The notes under the pieces are model-generated. The model worked only from the letters and a program-made list of their open reading frames with translations. It searched no databases and was not told the origin of the DNA. The position numbers and the translations under genes are program-made. Positions 32,621 through 42,213 of a DNA stretch of 64,000 nucleotides are shown here, piece after piece. The DNA comes from Vibrio cyclitrophicus (GTDB lineage: Bacteria; Pseudomonadota; Gammaproteobacteria; Enterobacterales; Vibrionaceae), in the NCBI RefSeq assembly GCF_024347435.1, contig NZ_AP025480.1, positions 3,351,034 through 3,415,033 on the forward strand, read 5' to 3'. Positions within the stretch are counted from its first letter, which is position 1. Every line of letters begins with the position of its first letter.

Positions 32621-32655
32621 GAAAGCCTGCGTAAAAAGCAGGCTTTCTTGTTTTT
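32621..32655 (+). terminator. Terminator after the DUF2860 gene
   Basis: GAAAGCCTGC pairs perfectly with GCAGGCTTTC around GTAAAAA, followed by T-rich sequence. Confidence 0.85.
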
Positions 32656-32703
32656 ATACCAATCGTAGTAAATAAATGACCCGTTGTTTACTACGATTGG
32701 TAT
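32656..32703. repeat. 17-bp perfect inverted repeat between converging genes
   Basis: The arms ATACCAATCGTAGTAAA and its exact complement are separated by 14 bases. It lies just past the DUF2860 terminator and two bases beyond the comM stop on the other strand, where it may act as terminator or 3' stabiliser for comM. Short ACCAAT/ATTGGT palindromes of this kind are scattered in Vibrio genomes; a related weaker one is at 29770-29793. Confidence 0.75.
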
Positions 32704-32705
32704 TA

Positions 32706-34229
32706 CTATACAGCTTGAGCTGTGAGTTGCTTCAACAACCGATCCATGGCTCGATAGCCAAGCGCTTCCGATAGGTGCTTCTTTTCAATCTGCTCATTAC
32801 CGTCAAGGTCAGCAATGGTTCGCGCCACCTTGATGATCCGGTGGTAAGCGCGAATCGATAAGCCCAATCGGTGCAATGCCGTTTCCAGAAACTCCGCATC
32901 CTCACGTCTTAACGGGCAATACTTTTCAATTTCTCGGCTACCTAACAGTGCATTCGATTTATGATTGCGAGATAGCATCAGCTCACGAGCCTGCCTGACC
33001 CTTTGCTTTACGACTTGAGTCGTTTCACCACGGTCGCCACCTTCGGCTAACATCCCTTTGGGCAACAGGGGGATCTCTAACGACATATCGAATCGGTCCA
33101 ATAACGGCCCTGATAGTCGATTGAGGTAGCGAAGGATGATTTGTGGGTTCGCTCGAGCTTGATTGCCTTCATAATAACCTGTAGGGCTTGGGTTAAGTGC
33201 ACCGACTAATTGAAAGCGCGCAGGAAAACGCGTCTTACCTGCCGCACGAGAGATAATGATTTCACCCGACTCCAACGGCTCTCGCAAAGAATCGAGTACC
33301 TTGCGCTCAAACTCAGGCATCTCATCAAGAAACAATAACCCGTTATGCGCCAAAGATATCTCACCAGGGCGAGGCACCGAACCACCACCCACCAATGCTG
33401 CCATTGAGCTCGAATGATGGGGGGACCGAAAAGGTCGTTGCTTCCAGTTGTATTGATTGATCTCTTGTTGAGTTAAAGAAGCGATCGAAGCCGTTTCCAT
33501 CGCTTCTTCGTTACTCATCTCAGGCAATAAATCGCGTAATCGCGAGGCCAACATCGTTTTTCCAGTTCCAGGCGGGCCGAGGAACAATAAATTATGGTTA
33601 CCAGCAGCAGCGATTTCTAATGCTCGCTTGCCTTGCTGCTGGCCGATAATATCTTGTAGGTCGCGAAGCACTGAAACATCAGCCTGATGATGTTCCGTTC
33701 TATATAGACCAAGCTGAGCCTGACCACACATATCTGCACAAACCTCCAACAAGGTTTGCGCCGACTTATGTGCCCCTTTACCGACTAAAGCAGCCTGATC
33801 GCCATTGTGATGCGGTACGACTAAGCAACGCTCAACTCTGTCAGCAGCGAGTGTTGCAGGCAGTACCCCTTTCACCGAGCGCAACTCACCCGACAGCGCT
33901 AACTCACCAATAAATTCATGTTGAGCTATTTTTGATGCGGGTAACTGGTCCGACGCAACTAAAATCCCAAGCGCGATAGGCAAGTCAAACCGCCCACCTT
34001 CTTTCGGTAAATCTGCGGGAGCTAAGTTAACCGTGATTCTTTTCGATGGAAACTCAAAGCGAGAATTGATGATCGCGCTTCTCACTCGATCTTTAGATTC
34101 CTTGACCGTTGTTTCAGGTAAACCCACCAACGTAAAACCGGGCATTCCATTGCTGATATGCACCTCGACTGTCACTTCTGGAGCCTCTACACCCACACTA
34201 GCTCGACTATGAATTATCGCGAGTCCCAT
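32706..34229 (-). CDS. comM: ComM/YifB family AAA+ helicase (Mg-chelatase-like)
   Basis: A hexameric AAA+ branch-migration helicase that in Vibrio cholerae drives recombination of incoming DNA during natural transformation (ComM). From the ATG at 34229 the protein has 507 residues, as in E. coli YifB. The N-terminal S5-like/Lon-type domain (1-190) begins MGLAIIHSRASVGVEAPEV. Walker A is LFLGPPGTGKTMLASRLRDLLP, Walker B is GLLFLDEMPEFE, and the C-terminal lid has RQARELMLSR and LSIRAYHRIIKVARTIADL. A frame opening 19 codons earlier has no better site; AAAGGAAA precedes 34229. It is divergent from ilvLGMEDA, the same neighbourhood as in enteric bacteria. Confidence 0.95.
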   Translation of the reverse strand: MGLAIIHSRASVGVEAPEVTVEVHISNGMPGFTLVGLPETTVKESKDRVRSAIINSRFEFPSKRITVNLAPADLPKEGGRFDLPIALGILVASDQLPASKIAQHEFIGELALSGELRSVKGVLPATLAADRVERCLVVPHHNGDQAALVGKGAHKSAQTLLEVCADMCGQAQLGLYRTEHHQADVSVLRDLQDIIGQQQGKRALEIAAAGNHNLLFLGPPGTGKTMLASRLRDLLPEMSNEEAMETASIASLTQQEINQYNWKQRPFRSPHHSSSMAALVGGGSVPRPGEISLAHNGLLFLDEMPEFERKVLDSLREPLESGEIIISRAAGKTRFPARFQLVGALNPSPTGYYEGNQARANPQIILRYLNRLSGPLLDRFDMSLEIPLLPKGMLAEGGDRGETTQVVKQRVRQARELMLSRNHKSNALLGSREIEKYCPLRREDAEFLETALHRLGLSIRAYHRIIKVARTIADLDGNEQIEKKHLSEALGYRAMDRLLKQLTAQAV

Positions 34230-34352
34230 AACTTTCCTTTGTCTTTGATTTAAAAGTATTCGCCCTGGATATTCATTGCTCACCAAAGCGATAAGGTTGT
34301 TATATAGCGTGGTGGAATGGTGTTTTAATGTGAAAAAAGAATGACATTTTCC

Positions 34353-34380
34353 TTGTCATGCAGCAGATTTGTGTGATAAC
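34353..34380 (+). promoter_or_regulatory. Probable ilvLGMEDA promoter
   Basis: TTGTCA at 34353-34358 and GATAAC at 34375-34380 are 16 bases apart, about 50 bases before the leader peptide start. This is the only reasonable sigma-70 pair I see in the 34230-34432 gap. Confidence 0.5.
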
Positions 34381-34432
34381 ACTAGAGATGTAGACATTTA
34401 CTTAAGACAATAAACGAGAAAACTCGAATTTT

Positions 34433-34522
34433 ATGACATTTAACGCTCGCATTTATGCACTGATTAACCTGATTATCGTAGTCATTATTGAGACTGCGCG
34501 GGGGCGAGTGGGAAAAAAGTAA
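34433..34522 (+). CDS. ilvL: Ilv operon leader peptide IlvL
   Basis: A 29-codon leader, too short for ordinary ORF calling. Residues 10-19 (LINLIIVVII) contain nine Leu, Ile or Val codons out of ten. Slow translation here when any branched-chain aminoacyl-tRNA is short should change folding of the leader RNA and prevent the terminator just downstream from forming. The peptide ends GRVGKK, only 5 bases before the terminator stem. This is the classic enteric ilvGMEDA attenuation design. Confidence 0.92.
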   Translation: MTFNARIYALINLIIVVIIETARGRVGKK

Positions 34523-34527
34523 CCACG

Positions 34528-34575
34528 AATTAGAAAAAACCCCCGCACTGAAAAGTTCGGGGGTTTTTTCTAATT
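34528..34575 (+). terminator. Ilv operon attenuator
   Basis: An 18-bp perfect stem (AATTAGAAAAAACCCCCG with its complement) around a 12-base loop includes a run of six T in its 3' arm. It stands between ilvL and ilvG and should stop transcription when branched-chain amino acids are plentiful. The remaining bases to ilvG (34576-34700) hold no gene. Confidence 0.92.
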
Positions 34576-34700
34576 TAAAGATTCGATTTTTATAATTTTA
34601 TTATTTTCGGCTTTGCCGATTTACAGGAAGAATGGGAGCACAAGATGTGCAGAGACAATGGAAACAATTACCAAAATAAAGGTAATACGGAGGAATTACG

Positions 34701-36347
34701 ATGAAAGGCGCAGAACTGGCCGTATCCGCACTCAAGCAACAAGGCATTGAGACCGTATTTGGTTACCCAGGCGGTGCCATCATGCCAATCTACGATGCTC
34801 TTTATGACGGCGGTGTTGAACATATCCTATGTCGCCATGAGCAAGGTGCAGCAATGGCTGCCATTGGTATGGCTCGTGCAACTCAAGATGTGGCTGTTTG
34901 TATGGCAACCTCAGGCCCTGGTGCGACAAACCTAGTAACCGGCCTTGCTGATGCCTTTATGGATTCCATCCCACTCGTTGCTATCACAGGTCAAGTTGCT
35001 AGCTCACACATCGGTACTGATGCATTTCAAGAAATGGATGTGATTGGCATGTCTCTGTCATGTACTAAACACAGCTACCTAGTAACCGATATTGAAGACC
35101 TCGCTCCAACACTAGCGGAAGCGTTTGTCGTAGCAAAATCAGGTCGTCCCGGCCCGGTTATTGTTGATATCGCAAAAGACGTTCAATTAGCAGAAACACC
35201 TGTCGATGTTCTTCCTGAATTTACACCACCAGCGATACCTGTTGCGACAACTGACGCGATTGAACAAGCACAACACTTCCTATCTCAAGCGACTCGTCCT
35301 GTTTTATACGTAGGTGGTGGCGTTCAACTGGCTAAAGCAACGGAATCCGTTCGCGAATTTTTACGCCTAAACCCAATGCCAGCCGTAAGCACGCTCAAAG
35401 GCTTAGGTACTATCGAGCGTGACGACCCACATTACCTTGGTATGCTTGGTATGCACGGCACCAAGGCCGCTAACCTAGTTGTTCAAGAGAGTGACCTGTT
35501 GATTGTTGTCGGTGCTCGTTTTGATGACCGAGTAACAGGCAAGCTCGATACCTTTGCTCCTCACGCAAAAGTCATTCATATCGATATCGATGCGGCTGAG
35601 TTCAGTAAATTGCGCCTGGCAGATGCACCAATTCGTGGTGACATCAACAAAATCATGCCTCAACTGGAACTGAGCCAAGACATCTCATCTTGGGTTCACC
35701 ACTCTGAAGGGCTACGTACTTCGTTCAAATGGCGCTACGACCACCCAGGCGATCTTATCTTTGCTCCACTACTGCTCAAGCAACTATCTGACATGATGCC
35801 TTCAAGCTCTATAGTTTCGACAGATGTAGGCCAACATCAGATGTGGGCAGCTCAGCATATTCAACCACGCGATCCACAAAACTTCATCACCTCTGCTGGA
35901 TTGGGCACCATGGGCTTTGGTTTACCAGCAGCAATGGGTGCATCGGTTGGTCGTCCTGATGACCAATCTATTCTTATCTCTGGTGACGGTTCATTCATGA
36001 TGAACGTACAAGAACTTGGCACGTTAAAACGTCGTCAAATCCCAGTGAAGATGGTACTGCTTAATAACTCTCGCTTAGGCATGGTTCGCCAATGGCAATC
36101 TCTGTTCTTTGATGGCCGCCATAGTGAAACCATCTTGGATGACAACCCAGATTTCGTGATGCTGGCAAAAGCATTCGATATCCCGGGCAAAACCATCACA
36201 CGTAAAGAAGAAGTAGAACCTGCATTAAAAGAGATGCTTGAGAGCAAAACCGCTTACCTACTTCATGTTCTTATCGATGAAGAAGAAAACGTATGGCCAC
36301 TAGTACCGCCAGGTGCTTCAAACAGCGAAATGTTGGAGAACACATAA
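34701..36347 (+). CDS. ilvG: Acetolactate synthase II, catalytic subunit (IlvG)
   Basis: Thiamine-diphosphate enzyme that condenses two pyruvates, or pyruvate and 2-oxobutyrate, to start valine/leucine and isoleucine synthesis. 548 residues, intact (unlike the frameshifted gene of E. coli K-12). The catalytic glutamate is E47 in [13 protein letters not shown]. The central FAD domain is at about 190-330, and the ThDP motif [29 protein letters not shown] is at about 427-455. A TACGGAGG site precedes the ATG. Only one base separates it from ilvM, its regulatory subunit. Confidence 0.97.
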   Translation: MKGAELAVSALKQQGIETVFGYPGGAIMPIYDALYDGGVEHILCRHEQGAAMAAIGMARATQDVAVCMATSGPGATNLVTGLADAFMDSIPLVAITGQVASSHIGTDAFQEMDVIGMSLSCTKHSYLVTDIEDLAPTLAEAFVVAKSGRPGPVIVDIAKDVQLAETPVDVLPEFTPPAIPVATTDAIEQAQHFLSQATRPVLYVGGGVQLAKATESVREFLRLNPMPAVSTLKGLGTIERDDPHYLGMLGMHGTKAANLVVQESDLLIVVGARFDDRVTGKLDTFAPHAKVIHIDIDAAEFSKLRLADAPIRGDINKIMPQLELSQDISSWVHHSEGLRTSFKWRYDHPGDLIFAPLLLKQLSDMMPSSSIVSTDVGQHQMWAAQHIQPRDPQNFITSAGLGTMGFGLPAAMGASVGRPDDQSILISGDGSFMMNVQELGTLKRRQIPVKMVLLNNSRLGMVRQWQSLFFDGRHSETILDDNPDFVMLAKAFDIPGKTITRKEEVEPALKEMLESKTAYLLHVLIDEEENVWPLVPPGASNSEMLENT

Positions 36348-36348
36348 C

Positions 36349-36633
36349 ATGAAAAGATACTTACTAGACATCAAAGCCGATGATAAACCAGTACTACTAG
36401 AACGTGTTCTTCGTGTTATCCGTCACCGTGGTTTCATCGTTAAACAAGTGGCAGGAACCCAAAACCAAGAAAGCAAAGTGGCAAGCGTTGAGATCATTGT
36501 TGACAGTGACCGTCCGATTTCATTCTTGGTTAATCAAATAGAAAAGCTGTGGGATGTGCGTACCGTTGACGTTATCTCTATCAGCCGTAATGAATTGCCA
36601 AACAACAACTTACAACAAAAGATAAGCGCATAA
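36349..36633 (+). CDS. ilvM: Acetolactate synthase II, small regulatory subunit (IlvM)
   Basis: A 94-residue ACT-domain subunit needed for full activity of IlvG. The ACT fold spans about residues 1-75 (MKRYLLDIKADDKPVLLERV, RHRGFIVKQVAG). IlvM-type subunits lack the longer C-terminal part of IlvH, matching the valine-resistant isozyme II. Start at 36349, one base after the ilvG stop codon, so translation is coupled; a frame from 36313 overlaps ilvG and is rejected. Confidence 0.94.
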   Translation: MKRYLLDIKADDKPVLLERVLRVIRHRGFIVKQVAGTQNQESKVASVEIIVDSDRPISFLVNQIEKLWDVRTVDVISISRNELPNNNLQQKISA

Positions 36634-36645
36634 GGAACCGCAAAC

Positions 36646-37614
36646 ATGACAGCTAAAACAGCAGACTATATTTGGTTTAACGGTGAAATGGTTCCTTGGG
36701 CAGAGGCGAACGTTCACGTTCTTACTCACGCAATGCACTACGGTACTTCTGTATTTGAAGGCGTTCGTTGCTATAACACGCCAAAGGGTCCGGTTATCTT
36801 CCGTCACCCAGAGCATGCAAGACGCCTAAAAGACTCAGCGAAAATCTACCGCTTCCCAATTCCTTTTACTGAGGAAGAAATAATGGAAGCGACTCGCGAA
36901 ACGCTACGCCAAAATAAGCTAGAGTCAGCGTACATCCGCCCTCTAGGCTTTGTGGGTAACGTTGGTTTAGGTGTTTGCCCTCCTGAAAATACAGAAATGG
37001 ATCTGATCATCGCCGCTTTCCCATGGGGTTCTTACCTTGGTGAAGAAGCGCTAGAAAATGGCGTAGATGCGATGATCTCAAGCTGGAACCGTGCAGCACC
37101 AAATACAATCCCAACCTCAGCAAAGGCTGGTGGTAACTACCTATCTTCATTGCTAGTTGGTGGTGAAGCGCGTCGTCATGGTTACGATGAAGGTATTGCT
37201 CTGAGTGTTGATGGTTATCTTTCAGAGGGTGCAGGCGAGAACATTTTTGTTATTCGTAACGGCATTCTCTCTACACCACCAGCAACCAGCGCGATTCTGC
37301 CGGGTATCACTCGTGACTCGATCATGACACTAGCAAAAGACATGGGTTATGAAATCCGTGAAGAGAACATTGCTCGTGAAGCCCTGTACCTTGCTGACGA
37401 AGTCTTCATGACAGGTACAGCAGCAGAAATCGTTCCGGTTCGCAGCGTAGACAAAATTACAGTAGGTGAAGGCAAACGCGGTCCTATCACTGAAAAAGTT
37501 CAAGCGGCTTACTTTGGTTTATTCAATGGCACGACTGAAGATAAGTGGGGCTGGTTAGATTATGTTTACCCAGCAGACCACGCGTCAGAAAACCAAACGC
37601 AAACAACTAAGTAA
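36646..37614 (+). CDS. ilvE: Branched-chain amino acid aminotransferase (IlvE)
   Basis: PLP enzyme (fold type IV) that makes valine, isoleucine and leucine from their 2-oxo acids with glutamate as donor. 322 residues, slightly longer than the 309 of E. coli because of a C-terminal tail after DYVYPAD. The PLP lysine is K160 in PNTIPTSAKAGGNYLSS; other family segments are THAMHYGTSVFEGVRCY at 27-43, YIRPLGFVG, YLSEGAGENIF and the phosphate-binding GTAAEIVPVRSVD. It sits 12 bases after ilvM in the operon. Confidence 0.97.
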   Translation: MTAKTADYIWFNGEMVPWAEANVHVLTHAMHYGTSVFEGVRCYNTPKGPVIFRHPEHARRLKDSAKIYRFPIPFTEEEIMEATRETLRQNKLESAYIRPLGFVGNVGLGVCPPENTEMDLIIAAFPWGSYLGEEALENGVDAMISSWNRAAPNTIPTSAKAGGNYLSSLLVGGEARRHGYDEGIALSVDGYLSEGAGENIFVIRNGILSTPPATSAILPGITRDSIMTLAKDMGYEIREENIAREALYLADEVFMTGTAAEIVPVRSVDKITVGEGKRGPITEKVQAAYFGLFNGTTEDKWGWLDYVYPADHASENQTQTTK

Positions 37615-37647
37615 GCAACAGCCAAATATTTTATAAGGATTTAAGCA

Positions 37648-39489
37648 ATGCCAATCTATCGTTCAGCAACGACTACCCACGGACGCAACATGGCTGGTGC
37701 GCGCGCTTTATGGCGTGCAACTGGCGTTAAAGATGATGACTTCGGTAAGCCAATCATCGCGGTTGTAAACTCGTTCACTCAATTCGTACCAGGCCACGTT
37801 CACCTTAAAGATATGGGTCAACTGGTTGCGGGTGAAATCGAGAAAGCGGGCGGTATCGCTAAAGAATTCAACACCATCGCTGTGGATGATGGTATCGCAA
37901 TGGGTCACGGCGGCATGCTGTACTCACTGCCATCACGTGAGCTTATCGCAGACTCAGTAGAGTACATGGTGAATGCGCACTGTGCAGATGCGATGGTGTG
38001 TATCTCTAACTGTGACAAAATCACTCCGGGAATGATGATGGCTGCAATGCGCCTCAACATCCCTGTAATCTTTGTTTCTGGCGGCCCAATGGAAGCCGGT
38101 AAAACCAAGCTTTCAGATCAAATCATCAAGCTAGACCTTGTTGATGCGATGATTCAGGGTGCCGATCCAACCATTTCTGATGCGCAAAGTGAGCAAGTAG
38201 AACGTTCTGCATGTCCAACATGTGGCTCATGTTCAGGCATGTTCACGGCTAACTCAATGAACTGTCTGACAGAAGCGCTTGGCCTCTCTCAGCCAGGTAA
38301 CGGTTCTATGCTAGCAACGCACGCTGACCGTGAAGAGCTATTCATCAATGCTGGTAAACGCATCGTTGACCTAACTAAGCGTTACTACGAGCAAGATGAC
38401 GAATCAGCACTGCCACGCAACATTGCTAACCGCGCAGCCTTTGATAATGCAATGGCGCTAGATATCGCGATGGGTGGTTCAAGTAACACAGTACTTCACC
38501 TTTTAGCGGCAGCTCAAGAAGGTGAGATTGATTTTGATATGGGTGATATCGACGAGATGTCTCGCCGCGTTCCACACCTATGTAAGGTTGCTCCTTCAAC
38601 ACCTAAATACCACATGGAAGACGTGCACCGTGCTGGTGGCGTAATGGCTATCCTAGGTGAGCTTGATCGTGCAGGTCTATTGAACAACCAAACTCGCACC
38701 GTTCTTGGTCTAAGCATGCAAGAACAACTTGCTCAATACGACATCATGCAGACAGAAGACGAAGCCGTACTTAAATTCTTCCGCGCTGGCCCTGCGGGCA
38801 TCCGTACCACCAAAGCTTTCTCACAAGATTGTCGTTGGGATCGTCTTGATGACGACCGCAAAGAAGGTTGTATTCGTACCAAAGAGAACGCATTCAGCCA
38901 AGAAGGTGGCCTAGCGGTACTTTCGGGTAATATCGCCGTTGATGGTTGTATCGTTAAAACCGCGGGTGTTGATGAAGAAAACCTTAAATTCCAAGGCCCT
39001 GCAATCGTATTCGAAAGCCAAGATACGGCAGTAGACGGTATCTTAGCGGGTAAAGTAAAAGCAGGCGAAGTGGTTGTTATTCGCTACGAAGGTCCTAAAG
39101 GTGGTCCGGGCATGCAAGAGATGCTCTACCCTACCACTTACCTAAAATCTATGGGTCTAGGTAAGTCTTGTGCACTATTAACTGACGGACGTTTCTCTGG
39201 TGGTACATCAGGTCTGTCTATCGGTCACGCCTCTCCAGAAGCCGCAAGCGGTGGTGTAATTAGTCTAGTGAACACAGGCGATATCATCACTATCGATATC
39301 CCTAGCCGCTCAATCACGCTTGATGTTCCTGAAGAAGAACTAGAAGCACGTCGTGTTAAGCAAGATGCACTAGGCTGGAAACCAGAAAACCGTCAACGTG
39401 AAGTGTCTTTCGCATTGAAAGCTTACGCAAGCATGGCAACCAGTGCTGACAAAGGCGCTGTACGTGATAAGTCTAAGTTAGAGGGCTAA
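37648..39489 (+). CDS. ilvD: Dihydroxy-acid dehydratase (IlvD)
   Basis: Iron-sulfur enzyme that dehydrates 2,3-dihydroxy acids to 2-oxo acids, the third common step of valine and isoleucine synthesis. 613 residues. Cluster cysteines are in [16 protein letters not shown] (about 118-132) and [20 protein letters not shown] (about 191-210). The C-terminal domain carries [20 protein letters not shown] with the catalytic serine. A TAAGGA site precedes the ATG. ilvA begins two bases after its stop. Confidence 0.97.
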   Translation: MPIYRSATTTHGRNMAGARALWRATGVKDDDFGKPIIAVVNSFTQFVPGHVHLKDMGQLVAGEIEKAGGIAKEFNTIAVDDGIAMGHGGMLYSLPSRELIADSVEYMVNAHCADAMVCISNCDKITPGMMMAAMRLNIPVIFVSGGPMEAGKTKLSDQIIKLDLVDAMIQGADPTISDAQSEQVERSACPTCGSCSGMFTANSMNCLTEALGLSQPGNGSMLATHADREELFINAGKRIVDLTKRYYEQDDESALPRNIANRAAFDNAMALDIAMGGSSNTVLHLLAAAQEGEIDFDMGDIDEMSRRVPHLCKVAPSTPKYHMEDVHRAGGVMAILGELDRAGLLNNQTRTVLGLSMQEQLAQYDIMQTEDEAVLKFFRAGPAGIRTTKAFSQDCRWDRLDDDRKEGCIRTKENAFSQEGGLAVLSGNIAVDGCIVKTAGVDEENLKFQGPAIVFESQDTAVDGILAGKVKAGEVVVIRYEGPKGGPGMQEMLYPTTYLKSMGLGKSCALLTDGRFSGGTSGLSIGHASPEAASGGVISLVNTGDIITIDIPSRSITLDVPEEELEARRVKQDALGWKPENRQREVSFALKAYASMATSADKGAVRDKSKLEG

Positions 39490-39491
39490 CT

Positions 39492-41036
39492 ATGAGTGAT
39501 GACGCCTCCAGTCCCCAGAAACAAACTGGCGCAGATTATCTGCGTCAGATCCTGAGAGCGCCAGTTTACGAAGCGGCGATTGTGACACCTCTACAGGATA
39601 TGCCACGTTTAAGTGCTCGAATTGGTAACCTGGTTCAGCTAAAACGCGAAGATCGCCAACCTGTGCACTCGTTCAAGTTGCGTGGTGCCTACAACATGGT
39701 ATCAAGCCTCAATGAGCAACAGAAATCCGCTGGTGTGATTGCGGCATCGGCTGGTAACCACGCTCAAGGCATGGCACTGTCGGGTTCTAAATTGGGTATT
39801 CAGACCACGATTGTGATGCCAAAAACCACACCAGACATCAAGGTTGATGCGGTACGTGGATTTGGCGGTAATGTTGTTCTGCACGGCAGTAACTTTGATG
39901 AAGCGAAAGCGGAAGCGGAACGCCTTTCGGCTAAACATGGCTACACTTTTGTTCCTCCTTTCGATCACCCATTGGTGATTGCTGGGCAAGGTACGATGGG
40001 TATGGAGATGCTGCAGCAAAACGGCCACATGGATTATATCTTTGTGCCTGTTGGTGGCGGTGGCTTAGCGGCTGGTGTTGCTGTGTTAATCAAGCAGCTG
40101 ATGCCAGAGATTAAAGTCATTGCGGTTGAACCGGAAGACTCGTCTTGCTTGAAGGCAGCGCTGGATGCAGGCGAGCCTGTGGTCCTGGATCAAGTCAGCA
40201 TGTTTGCAGATGGCGTTGCGGTTAAACGTATTGGCGAAGAAACCTTCCGGCTTTGCCAGCAGTACATCGATGGCCATGTTGCGGTTTCTAGTGATGAGAT
40301 CTGTTCTGCGGTTAAAGACATCTTTGAAGACACCCGTGCGATTGCCGAACCTTCGGGAGCACTTGCTCTGGCTGGCTTGAAAAAGTTTGCTGAGCAGAAC
40401 CAACTGCAAGGCAAGCAACTGGCGACGGTACTGTCTGGTGCTAACACCAACTTCCACGGTCTGCGCTATGTGTCTGAACGTTGTGAGTTAGGTGAGAAGC
40501 GCGAAGGTTTGCTTGCGGTGACTATCCCTGAGCGACAAGGGGCATTCCTAGAGTTCTGCAATATTATTGGCGGCCGAGCGGTGACGGAGTTTAACTACCG
40601 CCACAACGACGAAAGCCTAGCGAATATCTTCGTTGGTGTACGACTGCAAGGTGGTCAAGAAGAGCTCGAGCACATCATCAATGACCTACGTGAGGGCGGC
40701 TATCCAGTCGTCGACCTTTCTGATGATGAGATGGCAAAACTGCACATTCGCTACATGATTGGCGGCAAACCATCGAAGCCATTGAAAGAACGCCTATACA
40801 GCTTTGAGTTTCCGGAATACCCAGGTGCCTTGATTAAGTTCCTTGATACCTTAGGTACCCATTGGAACATCAGCCTGTTCAACTATCGTAACCACGGTGC
40901 CGATTATGGTCGCGTATTGTGTGGCTTCGAACTTGGCGATGATGATTTAGCTCAGTTCTCAACACATTTACGAGAGCTTGGTTATCAGTGTAAAGATGAA
41001 ACCGATAACCCTTCTTACAAGTTCTTCTTGTCTTAA
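39492..41036 (+). CDS. ilvA: Threonine deaminase, biosynthetic (IlvA)
   Basis: PLP enzyme that deaminates threonine to 2-oxobutyrate, the committed step to isoleucine, inhibited by isoleucine. 514 residues as in E. coli. The PLP lysine is K62 in PVHSFKLRGAYNM, and the phosphate loop is FVPVGGGGLAAGVA (about 185-198). Two ACT-like regulatory domains occupy about 335-415 and 425-510. It is last in the ilvLGMEDA operon and is followed by a terminator. Confidence 0.97.
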   Translation: MSDDASSPQKQTGADYLRQILRAPVYEAAIVTPLQDMPRLSARIGNLVQLKREDRQPVHSFKLRGAYNMVSSLNEQQKSAGVIAASAGNHAQGMALSGSKLGIQTTIVMPKTTPDIKVDAVRGFGGNVVLHGSNFDEAKAEAERLSAKHGYTFVPPFDHPLVIAGQGTMGMEMLQQNGHMDYIFVPVGGGGLAAGVAVLIKQLMPEIKVIAVEPEDSSCLKAALDAGEPVVLDQVSMFADGVAVKRIGEETFRLCQQYIDGHVAVSSDEICSAVKDIFEDTRAIAEPSGALALAGLKKFAEQNQLQGKQLATVLSGANTNFHGLRYVSERCELGEKREGLLAVTIPERQGAFLEFCNIIGGRAVTEFNYRHNDESLANIFVGVRLQGGQEELEHIINDLREGGYPVVDLSDDEMAKLHIRYMIGGKPSKPLKERLYSFEFPEYPGALIKFLDTLGTHWNISLFNYRNHGADYGRVLCGFELGDDDLAQFSTHLRELGYQCKDETDNPSYKFFLS

Positions 41037-41054
41037 GAATTAAGCTATCGAACC

Positions 41055-41085
41055 AAAAAGAGCGAGTTTTTACTCGCTCTTTTTA
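41055..41085 (+). terminator. Terminator after ilvA
   Basis: AAAAGAGCGAGT pairs with ACTCGCTCTTTT, with more T beyond. Because of the flanking A run it can also serve the minus-strand punR transcript. Confidence 0.88.
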
Positions 41086-41135
41086 TTGGTGAATATTCAG
41101 CTCAAGCTTGAAAAAGATCATCTTATAAAGAGTTA

Positions 41136-42050
41136 TTAGATCGCCTTTCGATGATCCAACCAATCTTGATGAAGTTGCTCACTCGATCCTAAGTACTTCA
41201 CCATCCATTCGATCAATTTATGGTTATCGTCTTTTCGCCACACCAAACAGCAATGACTCTGCGGGCTTGGTTCTGGCAGTATTTTCTCCACCAGCAAGCC
41301 TTGCTCGATAATAGGCGCGGCAATGTGCCTTGGCATGTAACCTACACCAACGCCATTTTTTAGACATTCAATCGCACTATACCAGTTAGGTAACAACAGT
41401 CGCCTTTGATTCGAAAAGTGTCCTGTGTGTCGCTTAGGCAGTACACTAGAAGTATCATCCAAACATATTGCTGGGTATTGGCTAACAAACGCTTCATTAA
41501 GGTTTTGCTCACGGACGCATGGGTGACTTGGCGACATCACAAATGCCCAATCTAAACGCCCCATATCCTTTACTTCGAAGTCGCCACCGACCGGAATCGC
41601 CGAAGTGGCTCCAATGACGACATCCGCCCTGCCCTGTGCAATGGCTTCCCAAGAACCATTAAACACTTCCATGTTGATCTGCAGCTCAGCGAACTCAAAG
41701 GTTTGATAAAACTCTTCAATCATCGGCTTCATCTTATCGAGCTTAACCACGTTATCGAGCGTTAGGCGCAAGGTTTTCTTCCAACCACGTGCCGCTCGGC
41801 GAGTCTGGGCACTGATCTCCTCCATCTGTCTCAGTAGCGCACGTGCCTCTTCAATGAACAACTCACCTGCTGGTGTCAGCTCTACCTTTCTCGGTAAACG
41901 TCTGAAAAGTAGAACATCCAGTTCTTGCTCGACTTGCCGAACACCATAGCTGATCGCTGATGGTACTTTGTGTAATTGCTCTGCAGCCGCAGTAAAACTG
42001 CCTAAGCGAGCAACCGTATCGAGCATTTCTAAAGAGGATTTAGAGAACAT
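41136..42050 (-). CDS. punR: LysR-type regulator PunR (YdhB)
   Basis: A 304-residue LysR regulator. The N-terminal winged helix holds SFTAAAEQLHKVPSAISYGVRQVEQELDVLLFRRLPRKVELTPAGELF, characteristic of the YdhB/PunR group. The effector domain begins near residue 90. In E. coli PunR activates punC, the divergent purine nucleoside transporter gene, in response to nucleosides; the same divergent layout is kept here. No strong ribosome-binding site is visible. The assignment rests on sequence pattern plus the partner gene. Confidence 0.88.
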   Translation of the reverse strand: MFSKSSLEMLDTVARLGSFTAAAEQLHKVPSAISYGVRQVEQELDVLLFRRLPRKVELTPAGELFIEEARALLRQMEEISAQTRRAARGWKKTLRLTLDNVVKLDKMKPMIEEFYQTFEFAELQINMEVFNGSWEAIAQGRADVVIGATSAIPVGGDFEVKDMGRLDWAFVMSPSHPCVREQNLNEAFVSQYPAICLDDTSSVLPKRHTGHFSNQRRLLLPNWYSAIECLKNGVGVGYMPRHIAAPIIEQGLLVEKILPEPSPQSHCCLVWRKDDNHKLIEWMVKYLGSSEQLHQDWLDHRKAI

Positions 42051-42056
42051 AAGCCT

Positions 42057-42176
42057 TCAAATTTTTTGATTGATAACCATATATTTTAGCGTTTTATTTT
42101 ATCAGTTCTGAAAAATAGAATGTCAGCATAAACAAACAGGGACTTTAACCTCTGTATATCAAACAATTTTTTTGAT
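42057..42176. promoter_or_regulatory. punR-punC control region with two AT-rich inverted repeats
   Basis: ATCAAA-N7-TTTGAT lies at 42158-42176, ahead of punC, and a related TCAAA...TTTGA repeat lies at about 42057-42071, just before punR. LysR regulators often use such T-N11-A pairs; binding by PunR is only an inference. Confidence 0.45.
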
Positions 42177-42213
42177 GATAAAAACATCACTACCTTTAGT
42201 TTAATGGCATCTT

